64,000 nucleotides of DNA, taken from positions 15,757 through 79,756 of the forward strand of contig DASWIC010000048.1 of the NCBI GenBank assembly GCA_036397875.1, written 5' to 3'. The translations under genes and the position numbers were made by a program. Shown piece after piece: positions 55,524 to 63,103 of this stretch (the stretch's first letter is position 1; each line of letters opens with the position of its first letter). Under the pieces are notes generated by a model, which saw only the letters and a program-made list of their open reading frames with translations, searched no databases and was not told the origin of the DNA. The DNA is from SG8-41 sp036397875. Its GTDB lineage: Bacteria; Pseudomonadota; Gammaproteobacteria; Burkholderiales; SG8-41.

Positions 55524-55529
55524 TATAAT
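55524..55529 (+). promoter_or_regulatory. Possible -10 element of uvrC
   Basis: A consensus TATAAT lies 102 bp before the uvrC GTG in the efp/uvrC divergent gap. No good -35 was found at 16-18 bp. On the other strand TAGAAT (55505-55510) is a possible efp -10. Confidence 0.35.
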
Positions 55530-55631
55530 ACGGGCTCGCGTCGCCTTACCTCGGAGCGGTTCCGGCGCATGCTTGAAGTCATCGTCAGGCATTCCACGCC
55601 CCTTCGTCTCGCGCAGGAACGATAGCCGCGC

Positions 55632-57539
55632 GTGACCGCCGTTCACGGTGCCCCCGATCCCGTGGTGTTCGACGCCGCAGCAACCATCGCGAGCCTGCCG
55701 CATCTGCCCGGCGTCTATCGCATGCTGAGCGGCGGGGGCGAGGTTTTGTACGTCGGCAAGGCGCTCGACCTGAGGAAGCGGGTCGCCTCCTACTTCCGGA
55801 GGGCCGGCGGCAACGTGTCGCCGCGCATTCAGCTGATGCTCGGCCAGGTCGCCACCGTGGAGACGACCGTCACTCGATCCGAGGCCGAGGCGCTGCTGCT
55901 CGAAAGCAATCTGATCAAGTCGCAATCGCCACGCTATAACATACTGTTTCGCGATGACAAGTCCTATCCTTATCTTATGCTGAGCGGCCATCGTTTCCCG
56001 CGTCTGGGATTCCACCGCGGTAGCCTGGACCAGCAGCACCGCTACTTCGGGCCGTTCCCCAACGCAGGCGCGGTGCGCGAAAGCATCCAGCTCCTGCAAA
56101 AGGCCTTTCGCATTCGCACGTGCGAGGATTCGGTATTCGGCAACCGGTCGCGACCGTGCCTGCTGCACCAGATCCGGCGCTGCACTGCGCCCTGCGTGGG
56201 CCTGGTCACCGAGAGCACCTACGCCGAGGACGTCGCCGCCGCCGCGCTGTTTCTGGAGGGAAAGGAAGACGAGGTCATCGACCAGCTGGCCGCGCGCATG
56301 AATGACGCCTCCGATCGCATGCGCTACGAGGAGGCAGCCGCCTTCCGCGATCAGATCGCGGCGCTGCGCAAGGTGCGCGAGAAGCAGTTCGTCAGCGGGG
56401 GAGGGGAGGATACCGACGTCATCGCCTGCGGGCGGGCGGGCGGCGTCGTCTGCGTGAACCTGGCGATGGTCCGTGGCGGCCGGCATCTTGGCGACAGGAA
56501 CTTCTACCCCCGCAACGCCGACGGCTGCAGTCCGGAGCAGGTGCTGGAGGCATTCTTGCTTCAGCACTACGTACAGCACGGCGCGCCCCCCCACATCGTG
56601 ATCGGGGCGAGACTGGACACGCGGGCGCTCGAGCAGCTGCTGACCGGGCGCGCGGATCGCCATGTGCGGATTTCCGCCCATCCGTCCGGCGCGCGCAAGG
56701 CGTGGCTCGACATGGCGGCGAAGAACGCGGAGCTCGGCGCGGGGCAGGCGCTGGGATCGCTCGCCACCCAGGAGGCGCGCCTGGCGGCGCTGCAGCAGCT
56801 GCTCGACCTGCCGGACACCGCGCGCCGCATCGAGTGCTTCGACGTGAGTCATACCATGGGCGAGGCCGCAGTGGCGTCGTGCGTCGTCTACGACGGATCG
56901 GCGTTGCAGAGCAGCGAATACCGGCGCTATAACATTAGCGTCAAGTCGGACGGCAAGCCGCCGCTTGACGTCGGCGCGATCGCGCGGACGCAAGACGCCG
57001 CTCATTGCGCCGCGATTACGCCAGGTGACGATTACGCAGCGCTGCGTGATGCCCTGTCGCGCCGCTACCGCAAGCTCGTCACGGGAGAGGGCAGGGTGCC
57101 GGATCTCGTCTTGATCGACGGCGGCAAGGGCCAGCTTGCGGTGGCGATCGACGTTTTCACGGAGCTCGGATTGACCGGAGTGGCACTGGTGGCGGTGGCC
57201 AAGGGGGAAGCACGCCGGCCGGGACAGGAACAGTTGCTCGTGGCGGGCAGCCCGGTGCCGCTTGCGCCGGGGTCCGGCCATCCGGCATTGCATCTCATCC
57301 AGAGCATCCGCGATGAGGCGCACCGTTTCGCCATCCAGGGGCACCGCGCTCGCCGCGGCAAGGCGCGCAGCCGCTCTGCGCTCGAGAATATCGCGGGAAT
57401 CGGCGCAAAGCGCCGCCAGAAACTGCTGGCGCGGTTCGGCGGCCTGCGCGGGCTGCAGGCCGCCAGCGTCGACGAGCTGGCATCGATCGCGGGCATCAGC
57501 CGCGTGCTGGCCGAGAAAATCTACCATGAGCTTCACTGA
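55632..57539 (+). CDS. uvrC: Excinuclease ABC subunit C
   Basis: Makes both incisions in nucleotide excision repair with UvrB. 635 residues: GIY-YIG nuclease (LPGVYRMLSGGGEVLYVGKALDLRKRVASYF, about 20-50), the Cys-rich segment FRIRTCEDSVFGNRSRPCLLHQIRRCTAPC, UVR domain (about 205-240), RNase H-like endonuclease domain (FDVSHTMGEAAVASCVVYDG, VLIDGGKGQL) and a helix-hairpin-helix tail. GTG start is the only suitable start. Followed at 28 bp by pgsA, a common pair. Confidence 0.98.
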   Translation: MTAVHGAPDPVVFDAAATIASLPHLPGVYRMLSGGGEVLYVGKALDLRKRVASYFRRAGGNVSPRIQLMLGQVATVETTVTRSEAEALLLESNLIKSQSPRYNILFRDDKSYPYLMLSGHRFPRLGFHRGSLDQQHRYFGPFPNAGAVRESIQLLQKAFRIRTCEDSVFGNRSRPCLLHQIRRCTAPCVGLVTESTYAEDVAAAALFLEGKEDEVIDQLAARMNDASDRMRYEEAAAFRDQIAALRKVREKQFVSGGGEDTDVIACGRAGGVVCVNLAMVRGGRHLGDRNFYPRNADGCSPEQVLEAFLLQHYVQHGAPPHIVIGARLDTRALEQLLTGRADRHVRISAHPSGARKAWLDMAAKNAELGAGQALGSLATQEARLAALQQLLDLPDTARRIECFDVSHTMGEAAVASCVVYDGSALQSSEYRRYNISVKSDGKPPLDVGAIARTQDAAHCAAITPGDDYAALRDALSRRYRKLVTGEGRVPDLVLIDGGKGQLAVAIDVFTELGLTGVALVAVAKGEARRPGQEQLLVAGSPVPLAPGSGHPALHLIQSIRDEAHRFAIQGHRARRGKARSRSALENIAGIGAKRRQKLLARFGGLRGLQAASVDELASIAGISRVLAEKIYHELH

Positions 57540-57567
57540 TCGGGAGAATTTGCCATGAGTTGCGCCG

Positions 57568-58137
57568 ATGCCGCTTAACGTGCCCAACCTGCTGACCTGG
57601 CTGCGGATCGTGCTGATTCCGCTTTTCGTCGGCATTTTCTATTTCGAGAAGAGCTGGGTGTCCGGGCCCAACCAGAACCTGGTCGCGACCGTCATCTTCA
57701 CCGCCGCCGCGCTGACCGACTGGCTCGACGGCTGGCTCGCGCGCAAGCTCGATCAGACCTCGGCGTTTGGCGCCTTTCTCGATCCGGTTGCCGACAAGCT
57801 GATGGTGGCTGCGGCACTGATCATCCTGGTCCAGCTCGAGCGCCTGGACGCTATCATCGCCCTCATTATTATCGGGCGCGAGATCGCGATCTCGGCGCTG
57901 CGGGAATGGATGGCGAACATCGGGGCCGCGAGAAGCCTGGCGGTGTCGTTCGTGGGGAAGGTCAAGACCGCCTCGCAGATGGTGGCTATCCCGCTCCTGC
58001 TCTATCACGACCGGATCGGCGCGTTCGATCCACAGCAGGTGGGGACGTGGCTGATCCTCCTTGCAGCTGCGCTCACGCTCGCCTCCATGGCGTATTACCT
58101 CAAGCTGGCCTTGCCGCTGGCGTGGCGCAAGTCCTAG
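57568..58137 (+). CDS. pgsA: CDP-diacylglycerol--glycerol-3-phosphate 3-phosphatidyltransferase
   Basis: Makes phosphatidylglycerol phosphate; integral membrane enzyme. 189 residues with the CDP-alcohol phosphotransferase signature DWLDGWLARKLDQ...GAFLDPVADK (about 52-76) and about five further hydrophobic segments. It uses CDP-diacylglycerol made by CdsA (15742-16560). Followed by a tRNA cluster, as in many proteobacteria. Confidence 0.97.
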   Translation: MPLNVPNLLTWLRIVLIPLFVGIFYFEKSWVSGPNQNLVATVIFTAAALTDWLDGWLARKLDQTSAFGAFLDPVADKLMVAAALIILVQLERLDAIIALIIIGREIAISALREWMANIGAARSLAVSFVGKVKTASQMVAIPLLLYHDRIGAFDPQQVGTWLILLAAALTLASMAYYLKLALPLAWRKS

Positions 58138-58211
58138 CGGTCGGCGCCGCGCCGCCCGTCACCCCGGCATTCGCATTGCACGGCTGCGCGCTGCCGTCGC
58201 CTCGTCCCGAG

Positions 58212-58240
58212 TTGCCAGGGCAGGGGCGCTGACCTATAAT
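58212..58240 (+). promoter_or_regulatory. Strong sigma-70 promoter for tRNA-Gly
   Basis: TTGCCA (58212-58217), exact 17-bp spacer, TATAAT (58235-58240); the tRNA begins 14 bp further on. The best sigma-70 match seen in the window. Confidence 0.8.
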
Positions 58241-58254
58241 TTTCCATACGAAAC

Positions 58255-58330
58255 GCGGGAATAGCTCAGTTGGTAGAGCGCAACCTTGCCAAGGTTGAGG
58301 TCGCGAGTTCGAGACTCGTTTCCCGCTCCA
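58255..58330 (+). tRNA. tRNA-Gly (GCC)
   Basis: 76 nt folding as a full cloverleaf: acceptor GCGGGAA/TTCCCGC, anticodon loop TTGCCAA (anticodon GCC), T loop TTCGAGA, discriminator T and encoded CCA. Immediately after a consensus promoter and followed by its own intrinsic terminator. Confidence 0.97.
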
Positions 58331-58336
58331 GGATTC

Positions 58337-58370
58337 AAGGGAAAACGGCGTTTGCTCCGTTTTCCTTTTT
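58337..58370 (+). terminator. Intrinsic terminator after tRNA-Gly
   Basis: GGAAAACGG (58340-58348) pairs with CCGTTTTCC (58357-58365), followed by five T. It separates tRNA-Gly from the two following tRNAs, so these need readthrough or another promoter. Confidence 0.85.
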
Positions 58371-58388
58371 CTGTTTGAGGGTCTCGTT

Positions 58389-58462
58389 GGCGGGGTGGCA
58401 GAGTGGTCATGCAGCGGCCTGCAAAGCCGTGTACGCCGGTTCGATTCCGACCCCCGCCTCCA
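58389..58462 (+). tRNA. tRNA-Cys (GCA)
   Basis: 74 nt. Acceptor GGCGGGG/CCCCGCC, anticodon stem GCGGC/GCCGT with loop CTGCAAA (anticodon GCA), T loop TTCGATT, discriminator T and encoded CCA. The second T-stem pair appears to be a C-A mismatch. Confidence 0.93.
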
Positions 58463-58509
58463 GGTTTTTCGGACGCTGGCTCCAGGTGCCCACGAAAGGC
58501 TAGGATGAC

Positions 58510-58594
58510 GGGCGAGTGGTGGAATTGGGATACACAAGGCACTTAAAATGCCTCGGCGCAAGCCATACCGGTTCGAGTCCGGTCTCGCCCACCA
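58510..58594 (+). tRNA. tRNA-Leu (TAA)
   Basis: 85 nt class II tRNA. Acceptor GGGCGAG/CTCGCCC, anticodon stem AGGCA/TGCCT with loop CTTAAAA (anticodon TAA), long variable arm, T arm CCGG-TTCGAGT-CCGG, discriminator A and encoded CCA. Confidence 0.96.
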
Positions 58595-58618
58595 TTGGGT
58601 TACGTACTGGGAAGTGTC

Positions 58619-59068
58619 ATGATTGTGTTTGATTTAGGCTGCGCCAACCACCATCGCTTCGAGGGCTGGTTTGCTTCGAGCGAGGACTACGAGCGCCAGG
58701 TCGGCGGCCGGCTGGTCCTGTGCCCGCTGTGCGGCAGCGCCGACATCGCGCGGCTGCCTCACGCGACCCACATCCGGACCGCGGGCAAGGATGCCCCTGC
58801 GCGCGCCGATTCTGCCTCCGCTACCCCGCAGCAGTACGCCAATGTCGGCAACGAGGTGCTGACCAAGGTGATCGAGCACATCGTCAACAATACGGAAGAC
58901 GTCGGAGCAGCGTTTCCCGAGGAGGCGCGCAGGATCCACTATCATGAATCGCCCGAACGCAGGATACGCGGCACGGCGTCACGGGACGAGGTTGATGCCC
59001 TGCGCGACGAGGGCATCGAGGTCGTCGCGCTGCCGGTTCCCACCCATCGGCTGGGCAAGACGCACTAG
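58619..59068 (+). CDS. DUF1178 family protein
   Basis: 149 residues, function unknown. The start MIVFDLGCANHHRFEGWFAS followed by CPLCGS (35-40) gives three or four Cys typical of this family and suggests a metal-binding N-terminal ribbon; the C-terminal half (NVGNEVLTKVIEHIVNNTEDVGAAFPEEARRIHY) is helical and conserved. ATG 58619 is preferred to an upstream TTG that overlaps the tRNA-Leu end. Cytoplasmic by prediction. Confidence 0.92.
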   Translation: MIVFDLGCANHHRFEGWFASSEDYERQVGGRLVLCPLCGSADIARLPHATHIRTAGKDAPARADSASATPQQYANVGNEVLTKVIEHIVNNTEDVGAAFPEEARRIHYHESPERRIRGTASRDEVDALRDEGIEVVALPVPTHRLGKTH

Positions 59069-59094
59069 GCCGCTCCACTAGCAGGCCGGGAGCG

Positions 59095-59214
59095 ATGTTC
59101 AAGCACATACTTTTGCCGACCGATGGCTCCAAGCTGTCGGAGCGCGCGGTCAGGCTCGGCATCCGGTTGCTCGACGCGATCGCCCGCCAGGCGCGATCGC
59201 GCAGGGTGCGCTGA
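59095..59214 (+). pseudogene. Truncated universal stress protein (UspA family) remnant
   Basis: MFKHILLPTDGSKLSERAVRLGIRLL is the exact style of a UspA N-terminus, whose full length is about 145-150 residues. Here the frame stops after 39 codons, just past an imperfect inverted repeat with two GCGATCGC copies (about 59176-59201). No further Usp sequence follows; the crotonase gene begins 38 bp later. I read it as a deletion remnant, although the short peptide could still be translated. Confidence 0.75.
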
Positions 59215-59251
59215 CGCGCGGCTCCTGCGCGCCCGGATTGAACAAGATTCC

Positions 59252-60070
59252 ATGATGAATCCCGCAGCCGCTCCGGTTCATGCTCTCACCGAGAAGCTGA
59301 TCGCCAGGAAGGACGGCGCCATCGGCTGGATCATCTTCAACAACCCGGAGCGCCACAACGCCAGCTCGTACGAGATGTGGCAGGCCCTGCCAGTGGTGCT
59401 GGAGCAGTACGTCGCAGACCCCGCGGTGCGTGTGATTGTTCTCCGGGGCACTGGGGAAAAGGCGTTCAGCGCAGGCGCGGATATTTCGCAGTTCAAGGAA
59501 AAGCGCAGCAGCGCGGAAGCCGTCAAGCAGTACAACGACGCGGCGGATGCGGCGATTCAGGCGCTGCGGGAATGTGCCAAGCCGACGATCGCGATGATCC
59601 GGGGCTATTGCATCGGGGGCGGCGTCGCGATCGCGGTTGGGTGCGACATCCGCGTCGCGGCGGACGACGCGCGCTTCGGCGTGCCGGCGGCGAAGCTCGG
59701 CCTGGGCTATCGATTCGACGGGATCAGGCGCCTCGCGTCCATCGTCGGTCCGGCGTTCACCGCGGAGATTTTCTTTACGGCGCGCCAGTTCACCGCGCCG
59801 GAGGCGCTGCAGATGGGACTCGTGAACCGGGTGGTGGCGGCCGGTGAGCTCGAGCGCTTCGTCCAGGACACTGCCGGCACCATCGCGAGCAATGCCCCGC
59901 TCACCATCGCCGCGGTAAAGCGATCCCTGAGCGAGTTGCACAAGGACCCTGCCGAACGCGATCTCGCGCTCTGCCAGCGCCTGGTGGACGCCTGCTTCGC
60001 CAGCGAGGACTACCGGGAAGGGCAGGCGGCCTTCCTGGAGAAGCGCATGCCCCAATTCAAGGGCCGCTGA
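59252..60070 (+). CDS. Enoyl-CoA hydratase/isomerase (crotonase) family protein
   Basis: 272 residues with the crotonase fold: RHNASSYEMW, FSAGADISQF (oxyanion-hole segment), GYCIGGGVAIAVGCDIRVAADDARFGVPAAKLGLGY, and a C-terminal LVNRVV segment. The two catalytic glutamates of classical hydratases are replaced by Ala (A126 and A146), so simple enoyl-CoA hydration is doubtful; isomerase, hydrolase or lyase action is possible. ATG 59252 (or 59255). Sits ahead of a 3-hydroxyacyl-CoA dehydrogenase and a thiolase, implying an acyl-CoA catabolic route. Confidence 0.9.
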   Translation: MMNPAAAPVHALTEKLIARKDGAIGWIIFNNPERHNASSYEMWQALPVVLEQYVADPAVRVIVLRGTGEKAFSAGADISQFKEKRSSAEAVKQYNDAADAAIQALRECAKPTIAMIRGYCIGGGVAIAVGCDIRVAADDARFGVPAAKLGLGYRFDGIRRLASIVGPAFTAEIFFTARQFTAPEALQMGLVNRVVAAGELERFVQDTAGTIASNAPLTIAAVKRSLSELHKDPAERDLALCQRLVDACFASEDYREGQAAFLEKRMPQFKGR

Positions 60071-60127
60071 GCCGGCCGAGTCGCGGGAATGCGCCGCCTT
60101 ATCCCACGATGAAACGCGAGAAGCTCC

Positions 60128-61657
60128 ATGCCATTTGACGCGAGCCGTCGCGACCTCATGGTCGGCGTGATCGGGTCCGGCGCGATGGGCCGGGGGATTG
60201 CCCAGGTCGCCGCGGCGGGCGGCATTCAGGTTCTCATGACCGACAGCCGGCCCGGGGCAGCCGCCGAGGCGCGTGAATTCATCGACAAGATGCTTGCGCG
60301 CGCCGCCGAAAAAGGCTCGATCACGAAGGACGAGGCGGTCGGCGCGGTGAACCGCATACGGATCGTCGGCGGGCCGGCGGACCTGAAGCCGTGCCAGCTG
60401 GTGGTCGAGGCGATCGTCGAAAACCTGGAAGCCAAGCAGAAGCTGTTCGCCGAGCTGGAGAACATCGTCACGCCGGAGTGCATTCTCGCGACCAATACCT
60501 CCTCGCTTTCCGTGACTACGATCGCCTCCAAGCTGAACACCCCGCAGCGCTTTGCAGGCTTGCACTTCTTCAACCCGGTGCCGCTGATGAAGCTGGTCGA
60601 AGTGATCGACGGTCTGCAAACCGCGGATTGGGTGGGCGAGGCGCTGATGGCGATAGGGCGTCGCATGACGCGCGAGCCGGTGCGCCTGAAGGACGCGCCC
60701 GGTTTCCTCGTCAACCAGGTGGGGCGGGGCTTCACCCTGGAGGCGGCGCACCTGGCCTACGAGGGGATCGCGGGATTTGCCGACGTGGACCGCGTGATGC
60801 GCGACGTTGGCGGGTTCCGCATGGGTCCGTTCGAATTGATGGAATTGACGGGCCTGGACGTGACACACCCCGCGTCCGAGCTGATTTATCACCAGTTCTT
60901 CGAGGAGCCGCGCTACCGGCCCAACCTCATCATGCGCAGCCGCTTCGAGGCAGGCGTGCTGGGGCGCAAGACGAAGCGCGGTTTTTACGACTACGACGCG
61001 GAGATGAAACCGATCGTGCCGCCGGAGCCGTCTGCGCCCGCGGCGCGGCCCGCGAGCGTCTGGGTCAGCCCGGTCGATGCGCAGGGCCATGCCGCGCTGG
61101 CAGGATTGCTGGGCACACTGGGCGCCCGCCGCGAGACCTCTGCCGAGCCGAGTCCCGGTGCGCTCATCCTCGTGACGCCCATCGGCGCGGATGCCACCAC
61201 CTGCGCGGTGGAACAGGGACTCGATCCCAGGCGCACGATGGCGGTCGATACGCTGTTTCCCATGGTCAAGCGCCGCACCATCATGGGCACGCCGGTGACC
61301 GACGCGGCCTTTCGCGAGGCCGCGCACGGCCTGCTCGCCGCCGACGGCATACCGGTAACGGTGTGCCGCGACAGCCCCGGGTTCATCGCGCAGCGGATCG
61401 TGGCCATGATCGTCAATATCGGCTGCTCGATCGCGCAAAGCCGCACCGCCGGGCCAGCCGACATCGACAAGGCGGTGATGCTGGGGTTGAATTATCCAAG
61501 CGGCCCGTTCAGGTTCGGCGACGTGCTGGGTCCTCAGCGCGTCCACGAAGTGCTGTCGGCCATGCACCGCATCTACGGCGACCCGCGCTACCGCCCCAAC
61601 ATCTGGCTTGCGCGGCGTGCAAAGCTGGGTGTCTCCCTGCTGACCGCCGAACCTTGA
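60128..61657 (+). CDS. 3-hydroxyacyl-CoA dehydrogenase (PaaH/FadB-like, two C-terminal domains)
   Basis: NAD-dependent oxidation of 3-hydroxyacyl-CoA. 509 residues: Rossmann domain with VGVIGSGAMGRGIAQVAAAGG (12-32), catalytic region ATNTSSLSV and GLHFFNPVPLMKLVEV, first C-terminal domain (about 190-290, KDAPGFLVNQVGRG), and a second similar domain near the C-terminus (about 410-500, RDSPGFIAQRIVAM). This long two-domain form is typical of PaaH, the phenylacetate-pathway enzyme, but also occurs in general beta-oxidation; no paa genes are adjacent. Confidence 0.93.
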   Translation: MPFDASRRDLMVGVIGSGAMGRGIAQVAAAGGIQVLMTDSRPGAAAEAREFIDKMLARAAEKGSITKDEAVGAVNRIRIVGGPADLKPCQLVVEAIVENLEAKQKLFAELENIVTPECILATNTSSLSVTTIASKLNTPQRFAGLHFFNPVPLMKLVEVIDGLQTADWVGEALMAIGRRMTREPVRLKDAPGFLVNQVGRGFTLEAAHLAYEGIAGFADVDRVMRDVGGFRMGPFELMELTGLDVTHPASELIYHQFFEEPRYRPNLIMRSRFEAGVLGRKTKRGFYDYDAEMKPIVPPEPSAPAARPASVWVSPVDAQGHAALAGLLGTLGARRETSAEPSPGALILVTPIGADATTCAVEQGLDPRRTMAVDTLFPMVKRRTIMGTPVTDAAFREAAHGLLAADGIPVTVCRDSPGFIAQRIVAMIVNIGCSIAQSRTAGPADIDKAVMLGLNYPSGPFRFGDVLGPQRVHEVLSAMHRIYGDPRYRPNIWLARRAKLGVSLLTAEP

Positions 61658-61695
61658 GGCCTGCAAATATCACGATGTCCTGAAAGGAGTCTCCC

Positions 61696-62898
61696 ATGCT
61701 CGATGCCTACATCTACGAAGGCTTGCGCACCCCGTTTGGTCGCCACGCGGGCGTGCTCGCCAAGGTGCGGCCGGATGACCTGCTTGCCGACGCGATGCGA
61801 AATCTCATGAAAAAAGCGGCATTCAAGCCGGAGCAGGTCGAGGATATCGTCGTGGGCTGCGCCAACCAGGGCGGAGAGGACAGCCGCTGCGTCGCGCGGC
61901 ACGCAGGGCTCGTGGCGGGACTGCCGGTGGAAACGCCGGGGACGGTGCTGCAGCGCAATTGCGCGAGCGGCCTGGGTGCGTTGGTGCACGCGGCTCACGC
62001 CATCACGGCAGGCGAGGGCGACGTCTACCTCGTCGGGGGCGTGGAAAGCATGAGCCGCTCGCCATTGGTCATGAGCCGCGCGGAATCCGCGTTTGCGCGC
62101 GATATCAGGCTCTATGACAGCACCATCGGTCCGCGCTTCTCGAATCCGAAGCTGGTCAGGCAGTACGGCGACGACCAGATGCCGCAGACTGCCGACACGC
62201 TCGCGCGGCAGTACGAGATCAAACGCGAAGAGGCGGACCGTTTCGCCTTGCGCTCGCAGCAGCGCTACAGCGTAGCCAAGGGGGAAGGCTTTTTCTCCGG
62301 AGAGATCGCGCCGGTCGAGCTGCCGCCGACGCGCAAAGGGCCGGTGCCCCCGGTTGCGGACGACGAGCATCCACGCCCCAACACGGACCTCGAAACGCTC
62401 GCGAGGATGCGGCCGCTCTACGAGGGCGGCGTAACCACGGCCGGTAACGCCTCCGGAGTCAACGACGGCGCGGTCGCATTGCTCCTGGGCTCGAAGCTGG
62501 CGGGCGACAAGGCCGGCGTCAAGCCGCTTGCCCGCGTGATCGCCAGCGCGGCCGTCGGCGTGCCGCCCCAGATCATGGGCATTGGACCGGTCGCGGCCAG
62601 CAAAAAGGCACTGGCGCGGAGCGGACTCACGCTGAAGGACATGGACGTCATCGAAATCAACGAAGCGTTCGCCACCCAGGTGCTGGCCTGCCTCAAGGGG
62701 CTCGGGATCGCATTCGACGACAGCCGGGTGAATCCGAACGGCGGCGCAATCGCGGTCGGTCATCCCCTTGGCGCGTCGGGAGCGCGGCTCGCCCTGACCG
62801 CCGCGCGCCAGCTCCAGCGCACCGGCGGCCGCTACGCCCTCGTCAGCCTGTGCATTGGAGGCGGGCAGGGCATGGCGGCGATACTCGAGCGCACCTGA
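61696..62898 (+). CDS. Acetyl-CoA acyltransferase (thiolase; PcaF/PaaJ-like)
   Basis: Thiolytic cleavage of 3-oxoacyl-CoA to acetyl-CoA and a shortened acyl-CoA. 400 residues. Nucleophile C89 in QRNCASGLGAL, HPLGASG with the catalytic His, and C-terminal LCIGGGQG with the second Cys. Length and motifs fit degradative thiolases, with similarity of style to beta-ketoadipyl-CoA thiolases. GAAAGGAGT Shine-Dalgarno at good spacing. Last of three genes; a hairpin follows the stop. Confidence 0.95.
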   Translation: MLDAYIYEGLRTPFGRHAGVLAKVRPDDLLADAMRNLMKKAAFKPEQVEDIVVGCANQGGEDSRCVARHAGLVAGLPVETPGTVLQRNCASGLGALVHAAHAITAGEGDVYLVGGVESMSRSPLVMSRAESAFARDIRLYDSTIGPRFSNPKLVRQYGDDQMPQTADTLARQYEIKREEADRFALRSQQRYSVAKGEGFFSGEIAPVELPPTRKGPVPPVADDEHPRPNTDLETLARMRPLYEGGVTTAGNASGVNDGAVALLLGSKLAGDKAGVKPLARVIASAAVGVPPQIMGIGPVAASKKALARSGLTLKDMDVIEINEAFATQVLACLKGLGIAFDDSRVNPNGGAIAVGHPLGASGARLALTAARQLQRTGGRYALVSLCIGGGQGMAAILERT

Positions 62899-62904
62899 CA
62901 AGCC

Positions 62905-62942
62905 CCTTCCCCGCGCGGTCGCGACCCCGCCCCCGGGGAAGG
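62905..62942 (+). terminator. Hairpin after the thiolase gene
   Basis: CCTTCCCC (62905-62912) and GGGGAAGG (62935-62942) form a perfect 8-bp stem seven bases after the stop. The loop is GC-rich and can pair further. No T run follows. Confidence 0.45.
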
Positions 62943-62982
62943 CGGATTCCCGGCAGGACCCGCATCGGCCAGGCCATTCCTC

Positions 62983-62997
62983 TGGCACCGATATTGC
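62983..62997 (+). promoter_or_regulatory. Sigma-54 (RpoN) type promoter
   Basis: TGGCACC-GATA-TTGC matches the -24/-12 consensus TGGCACG-N4-TTGC at 10 of its 11 defined positions and with exact spacing. The predicted start is near 63009, about 95 bp before the PAS sensor gene. Confidence 0.7.
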
Positions 62998-63015
62998 GTT
63001 GTTCCCATGGGTTGG

Positions 63016-63080
63016 GACGGACGCCGCCCTTAAGCGGGCGGAGTGTCTGTCTTTTCGCGTGTCACGACGAGAAATCGTCG
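63016..63080 (+). promoter_or_regulatory. Terminator-like hairpin and GNRA hairpin in the PAS-sensor leader
   Basis: Arms 63016-63029 and 63036-63051 pair over 14 bp (with two G-T pairs and a 2-nt bulge), followed by TTTT (63052-63055). Ten bases on, CGACGA-GAAA-TCGTCG (63065-63080) is a perfect stem with a GNRA tetraloop. Both lie between the sigma-54 site and the start codon. Confidence 0.6.
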
Positions 63081-63103
63081 ATTTACGGCCAGCCAGGACG
63101 AAT

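Noticed and set aside
59176..59201. HIP1-type GCGATCGC repeat
   Set aside because: Two GCGATCGC copies occur here only; there is no sign of the genome-wide over-representation that defines HIP1 in cyanobacteria.
59123..60070. 315-residue version of the crotonase-family protein starting at 59123
   Set aside because: The extra N-terminus runs through the usp remnant in another frame; family similarity begins after 59252.
62983..63103. Cyclic-di-GMP or other riboswitch before the PAS sensor
   Set aside because: The hairpins are real, but no conserved riboswitch core sequence could be recognised, so only a structured leader is claimed.
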